A stretch of DNA of 64,000 nt from Pseudomonas putida S13.1.2. Its GTDB lineage: Bacteria > Pseudomonadota > Gammaproteobacteria > Pseudomonadales > Pseudomonadaceae. Below, one piece after another: positions 43,236 through 51,160 of the stretch. A model generated the notes under the pieces. The model was given only the letters and a program-made list of their open reading frames with translations, had not been told where the DNA came from and did no database searches. The DNA lies in NCBI RefSeq assembly GCF_000498395.2, contig NZ_CP010979.1, positions 4,402,001 to 4,466,000 on the forward strand, given 5' to 3'. Within the stretch, counting starts at the first letter, position 1; each line of letters starts with the position of its first letter. The translations under genes were made by a program, and so were the position numbers.

Positions 43236-43811
43236 ATGCGTCGTCTGCTGCTCGCCCTGCCCTTCGCCTTGCTGCCACTGGCCGTGGCCCATGCCCACGA
43301 TGACGACCATGATCATGATCACGCCCATGGCACGCTGGGCGCCCACGAGCATGGCGTGGCCAAGCTCAACGTCGTGCTCGATGGCAACACCCTGGAGCTG
43401 GAGCTGGACAGCCCGGCGATGAACCTGGTGGGCTTCGAGCATGCCGCCAGCAGCGATGCCGACAAGGCCAAGGTTGCTGCCGTGCGCCAGCAACTCGAAC
43501 AACCGCTCAAGCTGTTCGGCCTTTCTGCAGCAGCAAACTGCAAAGAGGAACAGCAGGAGCTGGAAAGCCCGCTGTTCGGTGATGCCCCGAAAGCCGACGA
43601 CGACGATGAGCACGCGCATGGCCACCCGCACAGCGACATCGGTGCCCATTACCAGCTGACCTGCGCCAACCCCGACAAACTGGCACAGGTGGACCTGGCG
43701 CCTCTGTTCAAGGCCTTCCCGGCCACCCAGAAAGTCAACGTGCAACTGATCGGCCCCAACGGCCAGAAAGGCGTGGAAACCACGCCGGCCAAGGCCGCGG
43801 TCGCCTTCTGA
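43236..43811 (+). CDS. His-rich periplasmic zinc-binding protein (DUF2796/ZrgA)
   Basis: The 191-aa product has a signal peptide (LLLALPFALLPLAVAHA). A His/Asp-rich stretch follows, beginning AHDDDHDHDHAHG right after the cleavage site. A second cluster, DDDDEHAHGHPHSD, lies near residues 125-138. DUF2796 proteins (ZrgA of Vibrio) bind zinc in the periplasm for uptake. It opens the operon of four genes and follows a Zur-box-like site. The ABC genes come next without a gap. P. aeruginosa has the same zinc-responsive group next to its rib genes. Confidence 0.88.
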   Translation: MRRLLLALPFALLPLAVAHAHDDDHDHDHAHGTLGAHEHGVAKLNVVLDGNTLELELDSPAMNLVGFEHAASSDADKAKVAAVRQQLEQPLKLFGLSAAANCKEEQQELESPLFGDAPKADDDDEHAHGHPHSDIGAHYQLTCANPDKLAQVDLAPLFKAFPATQKVNVQLIGPNGQKGVETTPAKAAVAF

Positions 43812-44522
43812 ATGAGCCAGCCGTTGATCGAACTGCATGACCTGGTGTTCGCCTGGCCAGGTCAGCCGCCGCTGCTGGATATTCCGGCATTCCACCTGGA
43901 CGCCGGTGAAGCCCTGTTCCTCAAGGGCCCCAGCGGCAGTGGCAAGACCACGTTGCTGGGCCTGCTGGGCGGGGTGAACGTGCCGGCCCAAGGCAGCATT
44001 CAGTTGCTCGGGCAGGACCTCGGCCAGCTGGGCCAGGGTGCCCGTGACCGCTTTCGGGTCGATCACACGGGCTACATTTTTCAGCAGTTCAACCTGCTGC
44101 CATTCCTCTCGGTACGTGAAAACGTCGAGCTGCCCTGCCATTTCTCGCGCAGCCGCAAGGCCCGCGCCGAACAGCGCCATGGCAGTGTCGACCAGGCGGT
44201 CTGCACGCTGCTGGCCCACCTTGGCCTGGGCGACCCCGCCCTGCTCGCCCGCCGCGCCGACAGCCTGTCGATCGGCCAGCAACAGCGGGTCGCCGCCGCA
44301 CGCGCCCTGATCGGCCAGCCAGAACTGGTGATTGCCGACGAACCGACCTCGGCGCTGGATGCCGACACACGCGAAGCGTTCATCCGCCTGCTGTTCGATG
44401 AATGCCGCGCCGCCGGTGCCAGCCTGCTGTTCGTCAGCCACGACCAGAGCCTGGCGCCACTGTTCGACCGTCACCTTTCCCTGGCCGACCTCAACCGCGC
44501 CGCCAAGCCCCGGGAGGCCTGA
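43812..44522 (+). CDS. ABC transporter ATP-binding protein (zinc operon)
   Basis: The 236-aa ATPase has Walker A GPSGSGKTT, signature LSIGQQQRVAAARAL and Walker B LVIADEPTSALD. It is of the LolD/MacB-like class. It begins one base after the DUF2796 stop and ends overlapping the permease ATG. It presumably powers the FtsX-like permease. The usual zinc importer ZnuABC is a different family. This set is likely an auxiliary zinc-acquisition or zinc-chaperone release system. Confidence 0.9.
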   Translation: MSQPLIELHDLVFAWPGQPPLLDIPAFHLDAGEALFLKGPSGSGKTTLLGLLGGVNVPAQGSIQLLGQDLGQLGQGARDRFRVDHTGYIFQQFNLLPFLSVRENVELPCHFSRSRKARAEQRHGSVDQAVCTLLAHLGLGDPALLARRADSLSIGQQQRVAAARALIGQPELVIADEPTSALDADTREAFIRLLFDECRAAGASLLFVSHDQSLAPLFDRHLSLADLNRAAKPREA

Positions 44523-45787
44523 TGTACCTGCTCCGCCTTGCCCTGGCCAGCCTGGCCAACCGCCGCTTCACCGCCTTGCTCACCGCCTTCGCCATCGCCC
44601 TGTCAGTGTGCCTGCTGCTGGCGGTGGAACGTGTTCGCACAGAAGCGCGCGCCAGCTTCGCCAGCACCATCAGCGGCACCGACCTGATCGTCGGTGCCCG
44701 CTCCGGTTCGGTGAACCTGCTGCTGTATTCAGTGTTCCGCATTGGCAACGCCACCAACAACATCCGCTGGGACAGCTTCCAGCACTATGCACAGGACCCG
44801 CGCGTGAAGTGGGCGATCCCTATCTCGCTGGGCGACTCGCACCGCGGCTACAGGGTGATGGGCACCACGACGGATTACTTCAGCCATTACCAGTACGGCC
44901 GCCGCCAGCATCTGGAACTGAGCCAGGGGCGTGAGTTTGCCAGCGACCCGTTCGAGGTGGTGCTCGGTGCCGAAGTGGCCGAGGCGTTGCACTACAAGCT
45001 GGGTGACAAGCTGGTGCTGGCCCACGGCGTGGCAGCCATCAGCCTGGTCAAGCATGACGACAAGCCGTTCACCGTGGTCGGTGTGCTCAAGCGCACCGGC
45101 ACACCGGTAGACCGCACCCTGCATATCGGCCTGGGCGGTATGGAGGCCATCCATATCGACTGGCACAACGGCGTCCCGGCCCGAGGCGCCGGGCGCATCA
45201 GCGCCGACCAGGCACGCACGATGGACCTGCAACCTGCCGCCATTACCGCGTTCATGCTGGGCCTGAACAACAAGATCGCGACCTTCAGCCTGCAGCGCGA
45301 GATCAACGAGTACCGCAGCGAGCCCTTGTTGGCAATCCTGCCAGGTGTGGCCCTGCAAGAGCTGTGGAGCCTGATGGGCACGGCGGAACAAGCGTTGTTC
45401 GTGGTGTCGCTGTTCGTGGTATTGACCGGTCTGATCGGCATGCTCACGGCTATTCTCACCAGCCTCAACGAGCGCCGCCGGGAGATGGCGATCCTTCGTT
45501 CGGTCGGGGCCAGGCCGTGGCATATCGCGGGGCTGCTGGTACTGGAGGCGCTGTCACTGGCAGCGGTCGGGATCGTGGCCGGGCTTGGCTTGCTGTATGC
45601 GGGGATTGCCCTGGCGCAGGGGTTCGTGCAGGCCAACTATGGCTTGTATCTGCCACTGGCCTTGCCGAGCGCACATGAATGGACCTTGCTGGCTATCATC
45701 CTGGGGGCGGCGTTGCTCATGGGCAGCGTGCCGGCGTGGCGGGCTTATCGGCAGTCGCTGGCCGATGGCCTGTCCATACACCTTTGA
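44522..45787 (+). CDS. FtsX-like ABC permease (zinc operon)
   Basis: From ATG 44522 the product is 421 aa. It has the MacB/FtsX architecture: one N-terminal membrane segment (TALLTAFAIALSVCLLLAV), a large periplasmic domain (about 40-270) and three C-terminal segments (LFVVSLFVVLTGLIGMLTAIL, SLAAVGIVAGLGLLYAGIAL, LAIILGAALLMGSVPAW). NERRREMAILRSVGARP is the family's cytosolic coupling helix. It overlaps the ATPase gene. It is likely a mechanotransmission-type transporter acting on periplasmic zinc proteins. Confidence 0.9.
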   Translation: MYLLRLALASLANRRFTALLTAFAIALSVCLLLAVERVRTEARASFASTISGTDLIVGARSGSVNLLLYSVFRIGNATNNIRWDSFQHYAQDPRVKWAIPISLGDSHRGYRVMGTTTDYFSHYQYGRRQHLELSQGREFASDPFEVVLGAEVAEALHYKLGDKLVLAHGVAAISLVKHDDKPFTVVGVLKRTGTPVDRTLHIGLGGMEAIHIDWHNGVPARGAGRISADQARTMDLQPAAITAFMLGLNNKIATFSLQREINEYRSEPLLAILPGVALQELWSLMGTAEQALFVVSLFVVLTGLIGMLTAILTSLNERRREMAILRSVGARPWHIAGLLVLEALSLAAVGIVAGLGLLYAGIALAQGFVQANYGLYLPLALPSAHEWTLLAIILGAALLMGSVPAWRAYRQSLADGLSIHL

Positions 45788-45820
45788 GTGCGCGTAATGA
45801 TCAGACACCTCACCGCCTGC

Positions 45821-45903
45821 TTCGCGGGCACGCCCGCTCCCACAGGGTTCTCCACAAGCCTCAGGCCTTGCAGAGGACCTGTGGGAGCGGGCATGCCCGC
45901 GAA
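45821..45903. repeat. Inverted REP pair inside the zinc operon
   Basis: The arms 45821-45846 and 45878-45903 are reverse complements of the 'ttcgcgggcacgcccgctcccacagg' class. They lie between the permease and the DUF3299 gene; the right arm abuts the DUF3299 ribosome site. Confidence 0.9.
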
Positions 45904-45913
45904 GAGGCCGGCC

Positions 45914-46426
45914 ATGCGCATGCTGCTGGCCCTGCTGTTGCTGGTAGCGATGCCGCTATGGGCCGCCGAACCCAAGGAGCTGGACTGGCCCGCCCTGATC
46001 CCCGAAGGCGCCCCGGTCATCCCGCCACAACTGGCGCCGCTGCACGACATGTCACAGCTCAGCAACGCCCTGTCTGCCGAATCCGCCCCACCCGCGCGCC
46101 AGCAAGCCCCCGATGCCCCAGTGGTGAAGGGTCTCGACGGCCAGCAGGTCAAGCTGCCGGGCTACATCGTGCCACTGGAGGTCAGCGAAGAAGGCCGCAC
46201 CACCGAATTCCTGCTGGTCCCTTACTACGGTGCGTGCATCCACGTGCCGCCGCCACCGTCGAACCAGATCGTGCATATTTTCAGCGAGATGGGCGTGCGC
46301 GTCGAAGACCTCTACCAGCCCTACTGGATCGAGGGAAAGATGCAGGTTAGAGCCTCCAGCAGCGAACTGGCCGACGCCGGCTACCAGATGGAAGCCGAGA
46401 AAATATACGTTTATGAGCTGAGATGA
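45914..46426 (+). CDS. DUF3299 periplasmic protein of the zinc operon
   Basis: From ATG 45914 (behind AGAGG) the product is 170 aa with a signal peptide (LLALLLLVAMPLWAA). The DUF3299 core is GYIVPLEVSEEGRTTEFLLVPYYGACIHVPPPPSNQIVHI. An in-frame start further upstream would run through the REP and is not credible. It closes the DUF2796-ABC-permease set, as in other zinc-responsive operons. Its biochemical role is unknown; it may be a periplasmic partner of the permease. Confidence 0.87.
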   Translation: MRMLLALLLLVAMPLWAAEPKELDWPALIPEGAPVIPPQLAPLHDMSQLSNALSAESAPPARQQAPDAPVVKGLDGQQVKLPGYIVPLEVSEEGRTTEFLLVPYYGACIHVPPPPSNQIVHIFSEMGVRVEDLYQPYWIEGKMQVRASSSELADAGYQMEAEKIYVYELR

Positions 46427-46456
46427 GAACTGTTTCGAATTCGTGAAGACGCTTCT

Positions 46457-46470
46457 TTGAGCTGGGTCAA
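46457..46470. promoter_or_regulatory. ANR/FNR-like site before oprG
   Basis: TTGAGCTGGGTCAA matches TTGAT-N4-ATCAA at 8 of 10 positions and lies 66 bp before the oprG start. In P. aeruginosa oprG is under ANR control, which supports it. Confidence 0.55.
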
Positions 46471-46535
46471 ACTTTCTGTTTAACCACCTCCGTACCATTG
46501 GACTACTCGATTAATAACGTCCTTTGGGAGCTTCC

Positions 46536-47219
46536 ATGAACAAGTCCTTGCTCGGCGCCTCGCTTGTGGCCCTTGCGCTCGCCGCCCCTGCCGCCCACGC
46601 CTATCAGGCGGGGGACATGATTCTGCGCGCAGGCGCCATCACCACTGCCCCGAACGAGAGCAGCGGCGACCTGAAGTTCGACGGCAACAAGGTGTCGGGC
46701 ACCAAGGCGACCCTGGACAGCGACACCCAGCTGGGCCTGACCTTTGCCTACATGCTCACCGACCACATCGGCCTGGAGCTGCTGGCAGCCACCCCGTTCA
46801 AGCACACCGTCGGCGTAAAAGGCCTGGGCGGCGGGTTGGACGGCAAGCTGGCCGACATCAAGCAACTGCCACCGACCCTGTCGCTGCAGTACTACCCGAT
46901 GGAGCCAAATTCGCGCTTCCAGCCGTACGCCGGCGTGGGTATCAACTACACCCTGTTCTTTGACGAAGACCTGAGCAGCGCACGCAAGCAACAAGGCTTC
47001 AGCAACCTCAAGCTGCAGGATTCGGTAGGTATTGCTGGCCAACTGGGCATGGATTACATGCTGACCGACAACCTGCTGGTCAACGCCTCGGTCTGGTATG
47101 TCGACATCGACACCAAGGCCAGCGTCAACGGCCCGACCGCGCTTGGCTATAGCAAGACCAAGGTCGACGTCGACGTCGACCCGTGGGTGTACATGGTCGG
47201 CCTTGGCTACAAGTTCTGA
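46536..47219 (+). CDS. oprG: OmpW-family outer membrane protein OprG
   Basis: The 227-aa product has a signal peptide (LLGASLVALALAAPAAHAY) and an eight-stranded OmpW-type barrel ending in MVGLGYKF with terminal Phe. GDMILRAGAITTAPNESSG and LTFAYMLTDHIGLELLAATPFKH are typical. OmpW/OprG proteins form hydrophobic channels for small hydrophobic molecules and respond to iron and oxygen. It stands alone with an ANR-like site upstream. Its 3' end overlaps the convergent MFS gene by 13 bp. Confidence 0.93.
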   Translation: MNKSLLGASLVALALAAPAAHAYQAGDMILRAGAITTAPNESSGDLKFDGNKVSGTKATLDSDTQLGLTFAYMLTDHIGLELLAATPFKHTVGVKGLGGGLDGKLADIKQLPPTLSLQYYPMEPNSRFQPYAGVGINYTLFFDEDLSSARKQQGFSNLKLQDSVGIAGQLGMDYMLTDNLLVNASVWYVDIDTKASVNGPTALGYSKTKVDVDVDPWVYMVGLGYKF

Positions 47220-48412
47220 CCTGAACACTGCAGGGCGGCTTCGGCCGCCCTCGCGCGTTGCAGCCATAGCCAGTAACCCAGCGCGGCCGCGCTGATGGCC
47301 ATGCCAAGCCCACACACCGCAGCCCAGCCCCAATGGGCAAACACCCAGCCCGCCAGCACCGCCCCCAACCCGCTGCCAAGCGAATAGCAACACATGTAGG
47401 CGCCAATCAAGCGGCTGGCCATCTCACCACGCCCCGCCAGCAACAGGCTCTGGTTGGTGACATGCACCGCCTGCACGGCAAAGTCCAGCATCAGCACACC
47501 CAGCACGAAGGCCATCAGCGAATGCCCGACAAAGGCCGTGGGCAACCACGACAGCGTCAGCAGGGCCAGCGCCAGCCCGGTGGTGCGCTCCCCCTGCCCT
47601 TGGTCTGCCAGGCGACCGGCGCGCGCAGCCGCCAATGTGCCCGCCACACCTGCCAGGCCGAACAGGCCGATCTCGGTATGGCTCAGCAGCAACGGCGCAG
47701 CACTGAGCGGCATGACCATGGCACTCCACAGCACACTGAACGCGGCGAAGATCAACACCCCGAACACGCCGCGCTGGCGCAGCAACCTGTCGTGCCGGTA
47801 CAAACTGAACTGGGCCACGATCAGCGCCCGGTAACCCGGCCGCTGCCCCATCGGCCGCCCACCGGGCAGGCTGCGCCACAGCACCAGGGCCAGCAACATC
47901 AATAGCCCTGCGGCGACCAGATAAACACTGCGCCAACCGGCCAGATCAGCCAACCCGCCCGACACCAGGCGTGCCAGCAGAATGCCCAACACCACACCAC
48001 TGGTGACGGTGCCTACCGCCTGCCCTTGCTGGCCCGGTGAGGCCAGGCTCGCGGCGTGAGCCACCATCACCTGCACCATGACTGCCATCAACCCGGTGAT
48101 GGCCAGCGCCAACAGCAACATTGCCCAGTTCGGCGCCACGCCGACACCGACCAGCGCCAACGCCGAGAACAGCAACTGCCAGAGCAACAGGCGCTTGCGA
48201 TCGACCAGGTCCCCCAGGGGCACGATCAATAGCAGACCCACGGCGTAGCCCGCCTGGGTCGCGCCGACCACCCAGCCAATCTGCTGCTGCGCCACTCCCA
48301 GGTCGGTAGCCATCGACTCAAGCAGAGGCTGGGCGAAGTAAACCGTCGCCACGGCCATGGCGCTGGTGGTGGCAAGCAACAGCGTTATCCAGCGTGTCAG
48401 CGAAGGCTTCAT
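47207..48412 (-). CDS. MFS drug/metabolite exporter
   Basis: From ATG 48412 the product is 401 aa with 12 predicted membrane segments. The motif A-like loop is PLGDLVDRKRLLLWQ (after segment 2), and GTVTSGVVLGILLARLVSGGLADLAGWRSVYLV resembles motif C and its following loop in sugar-efflux/drug exporters of the YnfM/DHA type. It is divergent from an HxlR regulator with a palindrome between them, which suggests substrate-induced expression. The exported compound is unknown. A further upstream start is open but lies past the operator. Confidence 0.87.
   Translation of the reverse strand: MKPSLTRWITLLLATTSAMAVATVYFAQPLLESMATDLGVAQQQIGWVVGATQAGYAVGLLLIVPLGDLVDRKRLLLWQLLFSALALVGVGVAPNWAMLLLALAITGLMAVMVQVMVAHAASLASPGQQGQAVGTVTSGVVLGILLARLVSGGLADLAGWRSVYLVAAGLLMLLALVLWRSLPGGRPMGQRPGYRALIVAQFSLYRHDRLLRQRGVFGVLIFAAFSVLWSAMVMPLSAAPLLLSHTEIGLFGLAGVAGTLAAARAGRLADQGQGERTTGLALALLTLSWLPTAFVGHSLMAFVLGVLMLDFAVQAVHVTNQSLLLAGRGEMASRLIGAYMCCYSLGSGLGAVLAGWVFAHWGWAAVCGLGMAISAAALGYWLWLQRARAAEAALQCSGQNL
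47232..47251 (+). terminator. Terminator-like hairpin after oprG
   Basis: AGGGCGGC-TTCG-GCCGCCCT is a perfect 8-bp stem with a stable UUCG loop, 12 bp after oprG and inside the 3' end of the convergent MFS gene. It lacks a T run on the plus strand, so termination efficiency is uncertain. Confidence 0.55.
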
Positions 48413-48431
48413 AGGACCGCTCTTATCAATC

Positions 48432-48450
48432 TGGTTTCGTTTTGAAACCA
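48432..48450. promoter_or_regulatory. Operator-like palindrome between the MFS and HxlR genes
   Basis: TGGTTTC-GTTTT-GAAACCA is a perfect 7-bp inverted repeat, and a further TGGTTTT half-site lies at 48472-48478. The position between the divergent genes suggests binding by the HxlR regulator. Confidence 0.72.
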
Positions 48451-48514
48451 CACACTGGCTATTTAGCAAATGTGGTTTTAATCTGCAACCAGGTAATCAA
48501 CACAGGTTTGAGCC

Positions 48515-48958
48515 ATGCTCGATGAAAACAATGCGCAGTGCCCCGTAGCCCGGGCGCTGGAGGTGCTGGGTGATCGCTGGGCGCTCATGATCCTGCGCGA
48601 TGCCTTTGACGGCCTGCGGCGGTTCAGTGAATTTCAGAAGAACCTGGGGCTGGCGAAGAACATCCTCGCCTCGCGGCTCAAGCTGCTGGTGGAAAGCGGG
48701 TTGCTGATCACACAGCCGGCGTCGGATGGCAGTGCCTACAAGGAATATGTGCTGACCGAGAAAGGGCGGTCGGTGTTTCCGGTGGTGGTTGGCTTTAGGC
48801 AGTGGGGGGAGCGGTATCTGTTTGAGGCGGGTGAAGCGCGTTCTGAATTGGTGGAGGGTGTCACGGGGCAGGCGCTTGAGACTTTGCAGGTGCGGGCTGT
48901 GGATGGGCGAGTACTCGGGGCCGAGGATTGCCTGCGCAGAGTCGTGCGGCCTGGGTGA
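48515..48958 (+). CDS. HxlR-family transcriptional regulator
   Basis: The 147-aa product has the HxlR winged helix: CPVARALEVLGDRWALMILRDAFDGLRRFSEF (about 10-41), then LASRLKLLVESGLL and YVLTEKGR wing. Cys10 near the start is conserved in redox/electrophile-sensing members and may be a sensor. It is divergent from the MFS exporter gene, which is the likely target, with a perfect palindrome between them. Confidence 0.92.
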   Translation: MLDENNAQCPVARALEVLGDRWALMILRDAFDGLRRFSEFQKNLGLAKNILASRLKLLVESGLLITQPASDGSAYKEYVLTEKGRSVFPVVVGFRQWGERYLFEAGEARSELVEGVTGQALETLQVRAVDGRVLGAEDCLRRVVRPG

Positions 48959-48972
48959 TTTTTAGGGCTGCT

Positions 48973-49072
48973 GCGCACCCCATCGCGACACAAGGCCGCT
49001 CCTACAGTGACCGCACGTCCATTGGCTTTACGCGGTCGTTGTAGGAGCGGCCTTGCGTCGCGATAGGGGCGC
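48973..49072. repeat. Inverted REP pair after the HxlR gene
   Basis: The arms 48973-49006 and 49040-49072 carry the 'gcgacacaaggccgctcctaca' class sequence and its complement. Confidence 0.88.
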
Positions 49073-49089
49073 AAAGCGCCCCCAGGGAA

Positions 49090-50022
49090 TCAGCCTTTAC
49101 CCAATAGCCGCGCCAGGCCCTCGACCATCGGCGTCGCCTGCGGAAACTCGAACCGCGCCAGCAGCCGCTGGTTATCCGCCCGCGAATGGCGAATGTCACC
49201 GGCACGCGCCGCCACATGCGTGATCGCCGGCAAGCTGCCCACCACCTTCTCCAGCGCCACCAGCAACTGGTTCAGCGAGGTGGCCTGGTTGAGGCCGATA
49301 TTCACAGCCCCCTCCTCGACCTGCGGCTGCTCCAGCGCCTGCACCATCACCTGCACCAGGTCGCCCACGTAGAGGAAGTCGCGAGTCTGCTCGCCATCGC
49401 CGAAGATGGTGATCGGCAAGCCCTGCACTGCGCGCTCGCAGAAGATGCTGATTACCCCGGAATATGGCGAGGACGGGTCCTGCCGTGGCCCGAAGATATT
49501 GAAGAAACGGAACACCACCGGCTCCAGGCCATGCTGACGACGGTAGAAGTCCAGGTACTGCTCACTGGCCAGCTTGTCCACGGCGTAGGGGGTCAGCGGC
49601 GCCTTGGGCGTGTCCTCGGCAATCGATTCACCCTCGCCATTGTTGCCGTACACCGCCGCACTGGACGCGAACAGCACCCGGCGCAGACCGTGCACGCGCA
49701 TGGCTTCGCACACGTTGAGGGTACCGATGAAGTTGCTCTGGTGGGTACGCACCGGGTCTTCGACCGAGGCCTGCACCGAAGCCACCGCCGCCAGGTGCAC
49801 CACAGCACTGCAGCCTCCCGCAGCCTGCGTGACCAGCCCGGCGTCGGCGACATCGCCTTCGATCAGTTCCAGCCGTGGGTGGCCAACCTGCAGGTTGCTC
49901 CGCCGGCCGGTTGAGAAGTCGTCGAGAATGCGTACGGCGTAGCCTTTTTCCAACAACGCATCGCACAGGTGGGAGCCAATGAAGCCGGCACCGCCGGTGA
50001 TCAGGATGGGGGCGTCAGCCAT
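49090..50022 (-). CDS. NAD-dependent epimerase/dehydratase (GalE-like)
   Basis: From ATG 50022 the product is 310 aa. This extended SDR has the NAD-binding GGAGFIGSH (10-17), Ser120/Ser121 in ASSAAVYG and the YxxxK pair Tyr146-Lys150 (YAVDK). FFNIFGPRQDP and FLYVGDLV are typical of nucleotide-sugar 4-epimerases. It overlaps the upstream RmlD-like gene by 8 bp, so the pair is one unit. No glycan cluster is around it, so the sugar substrate is unknown. Confidence 0.87.
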   Translation of the reverse strand: MADAPILITGGAGFIGSHLCDALLEKGYAVRILDDFSTGRRSNLQVGHPRLELIEGDVADAGLVTQAAGGCSAVVHLAAVASVQASVEDPVRTHQSNFIGTLNVCEAMRVHGLRRVLFASSAAVYGNNGEGESIAEDTPKAPLTPYAVDKLASEQYLDFYRRQHGLEPVVFRFFNIFGPRQDPSSPYSGVISIFCERAVQGLPITIFGDGEQTRDFLYVGDLVQVMVQALEQPQVEEGAVNIGLNQATSLNQLLVALEKVVGSLPAITHVAARAGDIRHSRADNQRLLARFEFPQATPMVEGLARLLGKG

Positions 50023-50899
50023 GGCGGTAGAACCGGTCCAGTAGAGGCGGCAGGCCTGCGCGCCAGGCGCGCGGCTTGATGCCGAAGGTATGAAGGATTT
50101 TCTTGCAGGCCAGAACCGCGTGCTGCGGTTCTTCGCTGGCATCCGGCCGTGCGGCATGGGCCTGCGGTGTCGGCGCCTGCACCGCCAGTTGGCGGTATTG
50201 GCCTGCTTCGGTAAGGATAGCCTGGCCCAGCGCCAGCGGCGTGGTCGCCTCGTTGCCGGCGTAATGGTAAGTGCCCCACAGCGGCGCACTGCAATCGAGC
50301 TGCTTGAGCACCGACAGAATCACCCGTGCGGCATCGTCGACCGGTGTCGGGTTGCCACGCCGGTCATCAGCCAGCAGCAGCTCTTGCGGCTGCTCTGCAC
50401 GGGTCAGGAAGCGGCCCAGCGAGCCGTCGATGCTCTCGTCGAGCAACCAGCCGAAGCGCAGCAGTACGTGCTGCGGGCAGGTCGCGCGCACACTCTGCTC
50501 GATGCGCCACAAGGCCTGGCCACGCAGCCCCAGCGGCACGGGCTCGTCCTTTTCGCTGTAGGCCGTTGCCCGCGAACCATCGAATACCCGGTAGCTGGAA
50601 GGTTGCACCAGGGTGATCTGGTGGTGCTGGCACAGCTCTGCCAGCCGCTCCACTGCCCGCTCCTGTTGAGCCAGGCGTTGCTCGCTGACCGACTCGGCCT
50701 GGAACCAGTCGAAGTAATAGGCCAGGTTGACCAGGGCGTCGGGGCGGTGATCGTCGAGCAACTGGGTGAGGTTGGCCGGCGTCCAGCCATTCTCGGGAGG
50801 GCGCGGCGCCAGGAAAGCAATGTCCTCCTCGGCCCCAAGACGAATCAGCGCTTGCCCGAGGGCATTGCCACCACCCAACAGCATTAGGCGCATACGCAT
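50015..50899 (-). CDS. RmlD-like sugar nucleotide-binding protein, catalytic pair missing
   Basis: From ATG 50899 the product is 294 aa. The Rossmann start is LMLLGGGNALGQALI (5-19), and the RmlD-type SSYRVFDGSRATAYSEKDEPVPL (101-123) is kept. The catalytic Tyr and Lys of the YGxxK motif align with Arg126 and Leu130 (LRGQALWRIE), so it is probably not an active reductase. It may be a regulatory or binding partner of the epimerase encoded next to it, with which it overlaps. Confidence 0.78.
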   Translation of the reverse strand: MRMRLMLLGGGNALGQALIRLGAEEDIAFLAPRPPENGWTPANLTQLLDDHRPDALVNLAYYFDWFQAESVSEQRLAQQERAVERLAELCQHHQITLVQPSSYRVFDGSRATAYSEKDEPVPLGLRGQALWRIEQSVRATCPQHVLLRFGWLLDESIDGSLGRFLTRAEQPQELLLADDRRGNPTPVDDAARVILSVLKQLDCSAPLWGTYHYAGNEATTPLALGQAILTEAGQYRQLAVQAPTPQAHAARPDASEEPQHAVLACKKILHTFGIKPRAWRAGLPPLLDRFYRHG

Positions 50900-51160
50900 A
50901 GAGTCAGCAGATCCGAGAGGTTGATGAAGGAAAGGGGTCATTTTGCGGTTTCCGGGCGGGGAAGTCCAACGTCGAGCCTCGCCAAGGCCTCAGGGGTCGC
51001 TGATCTGAGGATTCACTCCACGACACAGCCCCGCAGAGAAATATCCTACTACGTACCAGGAAAGAGCTGACTTCCACTCAGAGGCGTAACTGCATTGAAT
51101 AGTTGACTCTCCTGCTTGCCAGCCGGGGAGCTTCCCCACAACAAGTACAAGGAACGTTCA

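Noticed and set aside
45788..45913. N-terminal extension of the DUF3299 protein
   Set aside because: The extra 42 codons are REP sequence; the signal peptide starts at ATG 45914.
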